From contig CAVRXD010000019.1 of NCBI GenBank assembly GCA_963725065.1, positions 70,788 through 134,787 of the forward strand: DNA of 64,000 bases, given 5' to 3'. This stretch comes from VAZQ01 sp963725065. Its GTDB lineage: Bacteria; Pseudomonadota; Alphaproteobacteria; Rhizobiales; Xanthobacteraceae. Shown here piece after piece: positions 25,265 to 32,675 of this stretch. How positions within the stretch are numbered: the stretch's first letter is position 1; each line of letters starts with the position of its first letter. The notes under the pieces are model-generated. The model saw nothing but the letters and a program-made list of their open reading frames with translations, searched no databases and was not told the origin of the DNA. A program made the position numbers and the translations under genes.

Positions 25265-27334
25265 GTGGGTGTGTGGCTGGTGGGCGTCGATACCGGGGGA
25301 ACGTTCACCGATCTCATCGCCGTCGAACAGACCACCGGCGAGTTGCGTCGCGCCAAAGTGCCTTCGGTTTCCGGCGATCCGTCGGCCGCCGTCCTCGATG
25401 CGATGGACAAGCTGTTCGCGGACGGCATCAACCCGGGCGATATCTCGCTCTTCGTTCACGGAACGACGGTTGCAACCAATGCGCTGCTCGAAGGCAAGGG
25501 CGTACGGACCGGTCTGCTGATCACGCGCGGCTTTCGTGCCGTGTACGAGGCGCGAGGTTGGTCGCAGCCGCGCGGGAGCGATCTTCTTGACACCTTCTAT
25601 CAGAAGCCGCCGTTGCTGGCGCCACAGTGGCTGACCGAGGAGGTGCGCGAACGCCTCGATTATCGTGGTGAGGTCGTCACCCCGCTCGACGAGGCGGGGC
25701 TGCGGGACTCCGTGCATCGCCTGAAGGCGAAAGGCGTCGAGGCCCTCGCCGTGTGCTTCCTGTTCTCGTTCCTCAATCCTGACCACGAGCGGCGCGCCGC
25801 CGAGATCGTGGCCGAGGTCGCGCCGGAGTGCCGCATCTCCCTGTCGTCGAACGTGCTGCCGGTCATCCGCGAATATCCGCGGCTGTCGACGACCGTGATC
25901 GATGCCTATGTCGGTCCGACCATCGCCGACTACCTGATGCGGCTGGAGCGGCGGCTGATCGAGCGCGGCTTGAAGACGCCGCAGCTGTTTCTCATGCAGT
26001 CGAATGGCGGCCTGATGCGCATCTCGCTGGGCGCGCGCCATCCCAACCAGACGCTGCTGTCGGGGCCCGCGGCCGGCGTGATCGCCGGCGCCGAATTGGC
26101 GCGCGTGACGCGTCGGCGTCATGTCATCACCTTCGACATGGGCGGCACCTCGACCGACATCAGCGTCATCGTCGAGGGGCGGCTGTTGGAGACCACGCAG
26201 GGCCAGATCGCGGGCCAGGACATCGGCACGCCCATGCTGCGCGTGCGCACGCTCGGGGCCGGCGGCGGGACCATCGCCTGGATCGGCAAGGACGGCCTGC
26301 TCAAGGTCGGCCCCCGCAGCGCGGGCTCGGTCCCCGGGCCCGCATGCTACGGCCGCGGCGGCGAGGAGCCCACCGTCACCGACGCCAACGTCGCCATGGG
26401 CGCGCTCAGCGGCGACACCGTTCTCGCCGGCTCATTGCGCATCGACGCGGGGCGCGCGGCGCGCGCGATCGAGACCGTGGCCAAGCCGCTCGGCCTCGAT
26501 GTGCTGCAGGGGGCCGCCGGGATCCTGCGCATCGTCAACACCCAGATGGCGGTGGACCTGCGCCTCGCCTTGCAGGAGCAGGGGCAGGATCCCCGCAAGT
26601 TTGCGCTCGTGGCCTTCGGGGGCGCGGGACCGCTGCATGCGGCCGCGCTCGCCCGCAGCGTCGGGATTCCGACCGTGCTCGTTCCGCCCTATCCCGGGCT
26701 CAACTGCGCCATCGGCATGCTGCAGACCAGCGTGCGCCACTCCTATCTCAAGTCCGAGGTCGGCGTGCTCAGCCGTTTCCCGACCGGCCGGATGAACGAT
26801 CTGTTCCGCGAGCTCCGGGAACAGGCGCTGGCGGAGGCGAGCGAGGAGGGATTCGCGCACGAAGCCGTGAAGCTCACCCGCCTCCTCGATCTGCGTTATC
26901 CGCATCAAGGCTACACACTGCCGGTTGCTTGTCCGGCCGACATCACGGACGCGGACAAGGCGCGGCTCAAGCATGCCTTCGACGAGGCGCATCTCCAGGT
27001 TTATGGCCAGTCCGCCCCCAGGGAGGACGCGGAGATCGTGACCTTCCGGCTGCAGGCGGAGATCGAGGTCCCGCGGCTCGAATTGCCCGCGCTTGCGCAC
27101 GGCGACGGACGCGCCGAGCGCGCCTTGAAGGGCGAGCGTCCGCTCTTCGATATCGATGACAATCGCTTTGTGCGCGCGGCGGTCTACGATCGGCAGGCGC
27201 TCATGGCCGGCGACCGCATCGCCGGGCCGGCGATCATCGACCAGTTCGACGCCACCACCGTGCTGCTCGGAGGACAGACGGCCACCGTCGACGACACCGC
27301 CACCCTGATCATCCAGACCGGCGACCAGCCATGA
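25265..27334 (+). CDS. hyuA: hydantoinase/oxoprolinase subunit A (HyuA-like)
   Basis: 689 residues, normal for the ATP-dependent N-methylhydantoinase/5-oxoprolinase/acetophenone-carboxylase A subunit. GVDTGGTFTDLIA at residues 7-19 is the phosphate-binding signature; TTVATNALLEGKG and TFDMGGTSTDISVI continue the actin-like ATPase fold. The GTG start has GGGAGG upstream. The stop overlaps the hyuB start as ATGA, so subunits are co-translated. Such enzymes hydrolyse or carboxylate cyclic amides or ketones at the cost of ATP. The substrate of this pair is unknown. Confidence 0.92.
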   Translation: MGVWLVGVDTGGTFTDLIAVEQTTGELRRAKVPSVSGDPSAAVLDAMDKLFADGINPGDISLFVHGTTVATNALLEGKGVRTGLLITRGFRAVYEARGWSQPRGSDLLDTFYQKPPLLAPQWLTEEVRERLDYRGEVVTPLDEAGLRDSVHRLKAKGVEALAVCFLFSFLNPDHERRAAEIVAEVAPECRISLSSNVLPVIREYPRLSTTVIDAYVGPTIADYLMRLERRLIERGLKTPQLFLMQSNGGLMRISLGARHPNQTLLSGPAAGVIAGAELARVTRRRHVITFDMGGTSTDISVIVEGRLLETTQGQIAGQDIGTPMLRVRTLGAGGGTIAWIGKDGLLKVGPRSAGSVPGPACYGRGGEEPTVTDANVAMGALSGDTVLAGSLRIDAGRAARAIETVAKPLGLDVLQGAAGILRIVNTQMAVDLRLALQEQGQDPRKFALVAFGGAGPLHAAALARSVGIPTVLVPPYPGLNCAIGMLQTSVRHSYLKSEVGVLSRFPTGRMNDLFRELREQALAEASEEGFAHEAVKLTRLLDLRYPHQGYTLPVACPADITDADKARLKHAFDEAHLQVYGQSAPREDAEIVTFRLQAEIEVPRLELPALAHGDGRAERALKGERPLFDIDDNRFVRAAVYDRQALMAGDRIAGPAIIDQFDATTVLLGGQTATVDDTATLIIQTGDQP

Positions 27335-29022
27335 CCTTCAATGCAGCGACCATCGATCCCGTCACCACTGAAGTGGTGGCGAGCCGGCTGCGCGAGACCG
27401 CCGCCACGATGGAATATGCGCTCTACCACAGCGGCTATTCTCCCATCCTGCGGGAATCAAAGGACGGCACCGCCGGCCTGACCGATCCCGAGGGCCGAGT
27501 CGTCATCATCAGCGGCGGGCTGCAATATCATTTCACCGCCTATCAGCAGGCGGTGCAGGCGGTGCTCGCGCGCTATCCGGCCGCCGGCCTGAAGCCCGGC
27601 GAGAGCTTCGTCAGCAATGATCCCTATAAGTGCGGCAGCCCGCATGCGCCCGATTTCGTGGCGGTCACCCCCGCTTTCCACCAGGGCGTCCTACTCGGCT
27701 TCGGCGTGAGTCTCGCGCACAAGTCCGATATCGGCGGCCTGGTACCGGGCTCGTCAGGCGCTGCCGCGCGCGAGATCTATCACGATGGCCTGCTGCTGCC
27801 GCCGGTGCGCTTCCAGACCCAGGCCGGCATCGAGGAGTCGATCGAAGCGATCATTGCCAACAACAGCCGGGTGGCCGACGTGGTGCTCGGCGATCTGCGG
27901 GCGCAAGTCGGCTGCACGCGGCTCGGCGTCGAGCGGCTCGCGGCGCTATGCGAGGAATACGGCCGGGACACGGTTCGTGAAGTGATGGCGAGCCTCATGG
28001 CATTGACCGCGCGCCGTGTGGCCGCGGAGCTGCGCGCATGGCCCGATGGCAGCGCCGAGGCCGAGGGTTTTCTCGATCATGACGGCGCGCTCAAGGACAA
28101 GCCGGTGCGGATCCATGTGCGCGCCACCAAAACGGGCGAACGGCTGCGCCTTGATTTCACCGGGACGGCCGAGCAGACCATCGGTCCGGTCAATCTCGTC
28201 GCCTGCACGGCGCAGGCGGCGACCCTGATGGCCGTGATCGCGATCTGCGATCCGACCATCCCGGTCAACTTCGGGCTGCGCGAAGCGGTGGACTTCGTGT
28301 TGCCGGAGGGCTCGGTGGTGAATGCGCGGCATCCCGCGACCGTCAATCTCTATTTTCCGACCGCGCATCTCGTCTACAACACGGTGCTCTCCGCGCTTGG
28401 ACAGCTCAATCCCGCGCGTGCGGTCGCGCCATCCGGCCTGGGTTCGGGGGCGGTGACCATCGGCTACCGCAAATCGCGTAGCGGCAAGCCCGCGGTGCTG
28501 TACGAGCTCCTCAACACCTCGCTCGGCGGCACCAACCGCAACGACGGCGCCGCCGCGGTCATGGCCATGAATCACTTCACCCCCGGGGCCCCGGTCGAGA
28601 TCTTCGAGAGCGAGTATCCGCTGCGCGTGCGAGCGTTCGAGCTCACATGCGATTCCGCGGGCGCCGGCCGCTACCGCGGCGGACTGGGCTACGCGCGCGA
28701 ATTCGAGGTGCTGGAAGACAGCGTGCTGACGGTGCGCTCGTCCAATCACCTGTTTGCGGCGCAAGGTTACGGCGGAGGAGGCAACCCGCGGCCGTCGCGG
28801 GTGATCCTCAACCCGGACCGGCCCGATCGCGAGGAGCTCAGCGCGATCGAGACCCGGCATCTCAAGGCCGGTGACGTGATCCGATTCGAGCGCAGCGGCG
28901 GCGCCGGCTTCGGCCCGCCGGCGGAGCGCGCGCCCGAGGCCGTCCGCGAGGACGTGCGCAACGGCTATGTCAGTCCGCAGGCGGCGGCCGACGTCTACCG
29001 GCAGCCGCAGGAGGAACAGTAA
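27331..29022 (+). CDS. hyuB: hydantoinase/oxoprolinase subunit B (HyuB-like)
   Basis: 563 residues, the size of N-methylhydantoinase B subunits. The N-terminal region DPVTTEVVASRLRETAATMEYALYHSGYSPILRE and the SNDPYKCGSPHAPDF block near residue 92 carry the conserved acidic and His residues of the B subunit. GRYRGGLGYAREFEV and a FERSGGAGFGPP ending also match. It overlaps hyuA by ATGA. Together they form an alpha-beta type amidohydrolase or carboxylase. The downstream gene (DUF2161) looks unrelated. Confidence 0.92.
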   Translation: MTFNAATIDPVTTEVVASRLRETAATMEYALYHSGYSPILRESKDGTAGLTDPEGRVVIISGGLQYHFTAYQQAVQAVLARYPAAGLKPGESFVSNDPYKCGSPHAPDFVAVTPAFHQGVLLGFGVSLAHKSDIGGLVPGSSGAAAREIYHDGLLLPPVRFQTQAGIEESIEAIIANNSRVADVVLGDLRAQVGCTRLGVERLAALCEEYGRDTVREVMASLMALTARRVAAELRAWPDGSAEAEGFLDHDGALKDKPVRIHVRATKTGERLRLDFTGTAEQTIGPVNLVACTAQAATLMAVIAICDPTIPVNFGLREAVDFVLPEGSVVNARHPATVNLYFPTAHLVYNTVLSALGQLNPARAVAPSGLGSGAVTIGYRKSRSGKPAVLYELLNTSLGGTNRNDGAAAVMAMNHFTPGAPVEIFESEYPLRVRAFELTCDSAGAGRYRGGLGYAREFEVLEDSVLTVRSSNHLFAAQGYGGGGNPRPSRVILNPDRPDREELSAIETRHLKAGDVIRFERSGGAGFGPPAERAPEAVREDVRNGYVSPQAAADVYRQPQEEQ

Positions 29023-29186
29023 CGGACCACGAGCGTGTCCCGCATTGCGCCGAGCATGTTTAACGATGCATTTACCATGACCGGACATGGTTCCGGTGCG
29101 TCCCCGCGCGCGGCACCAGCCAATCTTCACGCCGGTACCCATTCATGCTGCATCAGCATCAGCCCACCCCAGAGCCAATAACCAGC

Positions 29187-29837
29187 ATGCGGGAGACGGC
29201 GCTCTACGTCCCGGTGAAGCGTTTTCTCGAAGGCCTCGGATTCGACGTCAAAGGCGAAATCTGCGGCTGCGACCTGGTCGCCTTGCGCGCGGACGAACCG
29301 CCGTTCGTCGTGATCGGTGAGCTGAAGCTCGGCTTCAACCTCGAGCTCGTGCTCCAGGGCATCAACCGCGCCTCTGCCTGCGACGAGATCTGGCTCGCGG
29401 TGCGCGCGTCGGCGCGCGCCGGCCGCGAGCGCGATCCGCGCGTGCGCAAGCTGTGCCGGCTTCTGGGTTTCGGCCTGCTCGGCGTGTCCGCCACCGGCCG
29501 TGTCGAGGTGCTGGTGGAGCCAGGTCCATGGCGGCCGCGGCGCGATCCAAAACGCCGATCGCGGCTGGTCAATGAGCACCGGCGGCGGCTCGGCGATCCG
29601 GTTCTCGGTGGCACGTCCAAGTCGCCGATCATGACCGCCTACCGCCAACGGGCGCTGGCCTGCGCGGCGTCGCTTGCCAGCGGGCCGCGCCGGACATCGG
29701 AGGTCAAGGCTGCCGCTCCGGATGCCCCGAAGATACTCCTGCACAACGTGTACGGCTGGTTCTTCCGGGTCGAGCGCGGCGTCTATGGCCTCACCCAGGC
29801 GGGTACGGAAGCGTTGTCGCGCTGGCCCGTGGGCTGA
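29187..29837 (+). CDS. DUF2161-type protein with PD-(D/E)xK-like core
   Basis: 216 residues from ATG 29187, where the conserved N-terminus METxLYxPVKxFLE-like segment begins; an upstream ATG at 29145 lacks conservation. CGCDLVALRADEPPFVVIGELKLG (about residues 28-52) has the Asp and E-x-K spacing of PD-(D/E)xK nucleases. A Lys/Arg-rich middle (PWRPRRDPKRRSRLVNEHRRR) and a winged-helix-like C-terminus (KILLHNVYGWFFRVERGVYGLTQAG) follow. I recognise it as the DUF2161 family, whose role is not established. Nothing nearby looks like a methylase or defence partner. Confidence 0.75.
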   Translation: MRETALYVPVKRFLEGLGFDVKGEICGCDLVALRADEPPFVVIGELKLGFNLELVLQGINRASACDEIWLAVRASARAGRERDPRVRKLCRLLGFGLLGVSATGRVEVLVEPGPWRPRRDPKRRSRLVNEHRRRLGDPVLGGTSKSPIMTAYRQRALACAASLASGPRRTSEVKAAAPDAPKILLHNVYGWFFRVERGVYGLTQAGTEALSRWPVG

Positions 29838-30049
29838 CCGACGGCACCGATTCAACCGCGTCATGTCCTTGCTTCGACAGATGTCCTGCTTCGGCACGTG
29901 TCCCGGCTCGGCGCAACCGCCATCGGCAATAACGGTAGCCCGCTGATCCTAAACGTGATGCACGGGACGCGAGGGCCCCGATTGCGTGCGCATGCTTGCT
30001 TACCCGCGCATCCAGGTCCATGACGTGCGTCTCTCGACCGGAGAAGCGA

Positions 30050-30322
30050 ATGTTCAAGACTTGGTTCGGCTTGGCGCGGGATGCGGTGCTGTTGGGCTTC
30101 GAGACGCAGCGGGTGATCGGCCTGCGGCTCGCCAAGATGGCTGAGGGCGGACCGGCGGCGCAGGTCGAGGCCCAGCGCATGGTCATGGAGAAGTCCGCGG
30201 CCCTGGCCGAAGCGGCGACGACGCTGGCCACCGGCGGCTCGCCGCAGACGGTCGTTCGCCACTACCGCAGACGCGTCAAGGCGAACGAGCGGCGCCTGTC
30301 GCGGGTGAAGTCAAAACCGTGA
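30050..30322 (+). CDS. small hypothetical protein, phasin-like helical
   Basis: 90 residues. WFGLARDAVLLGFETQRVIGLRLAKMAEGG followed by an alanine-rich helix and a basic tail (RRRVKANERRLSRVKSK). The helical pattern resembles short phasin-like hypotheticals of Bradyrhizobium relatives. GGAGAAG lies three to four bases before ATG 30050. Its stop overlaps the GTG start of the YkgJ-like gene (GTGA), so the two are coupled. No function is assigned. Confidence 0.65.
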   Translation: MFKTWFGLARDAVLLGFETQRVIGLRLAKMAEGGPAAQVEAQRMVMEKSAALAEAATTLATGGSPQTVVRHYRRRVKANERRLSRVKSKP

Positions 30323-30630
30323 GCGGGCTTCGGGCGCCCGGCGAGGATGCGCAGGCCATGTGCCAGGCCTGTGGAGCGTGCTGCTCGTTCTCCGCGGACT
30401 GGCCCCGCTTCTCGCTGGAGGACGATGCCGCGCTCGATCGTATCCCGCGCGCGTTCGTCGATGACAGCTTGGGCCGGATGCGGTGCGAGGGCGATCGCTG
30501 TGCGGCGCTGGTGGGCGACGTCGGCATCGCGACGTCGTGCTCGATCTATACGGTGAGGCCCGATGTCTGCAGGGCATGCGTTCCGGGAGACGACGCGTGC
30601 GCAATGGCCCGCCGTCGCTTCGGGTTATGA
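30319..30630 (+). CDS. YkgJ family cysteine cluster protein
   Basis: 103 residues. CQACGACCSFSADWPRF near residue 15 is the N-terminal cysteine cluster; a middle Cys pair (MRCEGDRCAALV) and a C-terminal SCSIYTVRPDVCRACVPG complete the eight-Cys pattern of the YkgJ/UPF0153 family, thought to bind zinc or an iron-sulfur cluster. The GTG start overlaps the preceding gene by GTGA. The conserved core starts at about residue 14. The role is unknown for the whole family. Confidence 0.85.
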   Translation: MSGLRAPGEDAQAMCQACGACCSFSADWPRFSLEDDAALDRIPRAFVDDSLGRMRCEGDRCAALVGDVGIATSCSIYTVRPDVCRACVPGDDACAMARRRFGL

Positions 30631-30695
30631 TGCCATGTCCGTACGGATAAGAATTCGTGTCAGGAACTGACGCGGGAAATAGAGCGCGACGCAGG

Positions 30696-30953
30696 TCAAT
30701 TCTTCGGCAGCTCGATCATCTTGTTGATGCCGCCGATGGTGTCGTAGACCGCAACCTGAAGAATGGGGCGGCCCTGCTTGATCGCGAGCCCGGCTTTTTC
30801 GGCAGCTTCGTAGGTCCCGTAGGTCGCCTTGGTCTGCCGATCAACCTCAAGCCGAAACTGACCCTTGTCGGGCCGCTTGCCCTGACCAAGGACCTCCTGC
30901 GCGGGCTCGGACGCGTCGGGTACCATAGTTATCGTCTTCTGACGTGGCGCCAT
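30696..30953 (-). CDS. small conserved hypothetical protein
   Basis: 85 residues, basic. The core FRLEVDRQTKATYGTYEAAEKAGLAIKQGRPILQVAVYDTIGGINKMIELP looks like one compact alpha/beta domain. No signal peptide and no motif I know. The codon pattern and the clean frame on this strand, with no competing gene, support it being real. It is convergent with the YkgJ-like gene, with 65 bases between them. The function is unknown. Confidence 0.65.
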   Translation of the reverse strand: MAPRQKTITMVPDASEPAQEVLGQGKRPDKGQFRLEVDRQTKATYGTYEAAEKAGLAIKQGRPILQVAVYDTIGGINKMIELPKN

Positions 30954-31513
30954 GTCATGAGTTTCCTTGGGTTGGCAAACGGTGCCGCGCGCTTCTCAGC
31001 GAGCACGATCGGTTGGATGCGATCCGTGATGGTCACGCGATGGAAGGCAAAGGGGCTGCGAACGCCTATGGCTTGTCGGATGTCCTTGAACGCCCCGCAC
31101 GAGGGATGAGCGGCGACTGATACGGGCGAGATCGGCATTGCGACCTGCGCCGGACGTGTCAATCCCAACTAATACCAAACATTAGCCTGAGCACTCATCC
31201 CCAAACGACAGCTTGCACATAGGATCAATTGGGCCGGAAAACCAGCCTTTTCATGGAAATATTTCCCGGCCATGCGTACTTTCTATCAATATCTATCGAC
31301 GGATGGGGCCGGCTGAAGTAGACTCCCCCTGCCGGAAACCCAGCCTTGGACGGCTGCGAGACGCCTTCCCGGACCGTGCAAGGCGATGCCGGACGGTCGC
31401 ATATCCCCGTTTTGCGAGGGGACATGAATTCATGTGGGGCACGCGGCGGGTACGGCGCCTTGAGAGCGGCGCGCGCCGACCGGCTGTGACGGGCTCGCGA
31501 AAGGAAACCTTCA
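30954..31513. other. 560-base gap, partly AT-rich
   Basis: Bases about 31160-31310 are noticeably richer in A and T than the surroundings, as expected for a promoter or leader region. A 14-base perfect palindrome, ACATGAATTCATGT, lies at 31422-31435, just after a CCCC/GGGG hairpin (31405-31421). I see no protein gene: the frames present are short, antisense or without ribosome-binding sites. Confidence 0.5.
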
Positions 31514-31732
31514 ATGCAGATTTACATGTTCGTATCGGAAGCGACCTCCAATTTGCACGCATTTGCCGGTGATCCGACCGGAAGCAAGTTGCCGAAGAAC
31601 CACGGGCCCTGGGGCGCCGAGGGTTCGCTCAGGTCCGATCAGCACCCGCCGCACCGGTTCTCTCGGGCGAGAATAGAAGAGGCCATCAAGCTGACGGGTT
31701 TTCAGCTCTGGCGGCTGAAGCAGGACGAGTGA
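31514..31732 (+). CDS. small hypothetical protein (lineage-conserved type)
   Basis: 72 residues: MQIYMFVSEATSNLHAFAGD at the start, a PWGAEGSL middle and a KLTGFQLWRLK end. This layout is familiar from short hypotheticals of Bradyrhizobium and relatives. AAAGGAA lies about seven bases before the ATG. It has no signal peptide. It stands alone after a long leader that contains a 14-base palindrome about 80 bases upstream. The function is unknown. Confidence 0.7.
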   Translation: MQIYMFVSEATSNLHAFAGDPTGSKLPKNHGPWGAEGSLRSDQHPPHRFSRARIEEAIKLTGFQLWRLKQDE

Positions 31733-31800
31733 TGCCCGATCGTCGCCGGCCCGATCAGTCCTGATGCTGGGCGTCATGGGGATGCAGCAAATCGGGCGTG

Positions 31801-31828
31801 CAAGTCTTGAGCGTCAAGTCTTGAGCGT
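31801..31828. repeat. 14-base tandem repeat, two copies
   Basis: CAAGTCTTGAGCGT occurs at 31801-31814 and again, identical, at 31815-31828. It lies in the gap between two small hypothetical genes, about 115 bases before the start at 31945. A single slippage event explains it; an operator pair is possible. Confidence 0.8.
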
Positions 31829-31944
31829 GCAGGCGTTGCGCTCGCAAGTCGCGTCCGGCGGTTTTCGCCGGGGACTGGACGCCGGCGAACAGAAACTCGA
31901 CCGCATTCATGGCGGAACATGCGGCCGCAGTGAGAGGAATTGGT

Positions 31945-32154
31945 ATGCATAAGTTTCAGGTTGGACAGTCTGTCGATCTCATTCCGAGCATTGTTCGTCG
32001 CGCGGCCAAAGGCACCTACGAGATCATCCGCCTCATTCCCGATAGCGACGATGATCCCCAGTACCGGGTCAAGAGTGCGGCCGAGCCGCATGAGCGGGTA
32101 GTGCCTGAAAGCCAGCTGGAGCTGTCGGCAAAACAGGCGTCTCTGCTCTCCTGA
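31945..32154 (+). CDS. small hypothetical protein (MHKF-VGQSVDLIP type)
   Basis: 69 residues. MHKFQVGQSVDLIPSIVRRAAKGTYEIIRLIP then DPQYRVKSAAEPHERVVPESQL: a small all-beta, SH3-like or CarD-like barrel by pattern. Near-identical layouts are common in Bradyrhizobium relatives. GAGAGGAA lies about five bases before ATG 31945; the in-frame start at 31909 is not conserved. No partner gene is evident. The function is unknown. Confidence 0.75.
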   Translation: MHKFQVGQSVDLIPSIVRRAAKGTYEIIRLIPDSDDDPQYRVKSAAEPHERVVPESQLELSAKQASLLS

Positions 32155-32237
32155 GCGGGACGCGCGGCGCCTGCCACCACTCGATGCGTGCCCGTCCACT
32201 TTGATCGCTGAGTTCGCGATCTCCGGCAACAGCCTGC

Positions 32238-32498
32238 TCAATGCAGCGGCGCTTCCGCGGCGGGCAACAAGCCTCTCGCAGACAGCTCTCGTTTCAATTC
32301 TTCGATGGCGCTGTTGGCCGCTTCCGAGCTGTTGGCTCTTTCCATCCGCCGCAGAAGCGCCCGGATGACGCGGTCCTTGTCCCTGATCGCCCACCGACGC
32401 ACAAAGACTTGCGCGTCATAAAACGAGTTTATGCGAACTGTCCTGTCGAGATTGGGCAAGTTGGCATCGAACGCCGCTGCAATGCGAACATCGCTCAT
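32238..32498 (-). CDS. small hypothetical protein
   Basis: 86 residues. A clear AAGGAG seven bases before ATG 32498 supports translation. The sequence is charged and helical (FYDAQVFVRRWAIRDKDRVIRALLRRMERA) with no signal peptide and no motif I recognise. It is convergent with the gene ending at 32154. The function is unknown. Confidence 0.65.
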   Translation of the reverse strand: MSDVRIAAAFDANLPNLDRTVRINSFYDAQVFVRRWAIRDKDRVIRALLRRMERANSSEAANSAIEELKRELSARGLLPAAEAPLH

Positions 32499-32675
32499 GC
32501 AATCTCCTTCGATGACCCGGCCGGTATGATGGACGCATCGGCGCCTCCCGGCAACTGGACGAATGCAAAATAAAACGATGCCGGCGTGGCGCGCGTCACG
32601 TGAGATTGCGTTGCGGCGAAGCGCGATTTCACCTGGCTGCGAGCGGGTCGATTCCAGTCGTGAGGACTATGGGGC

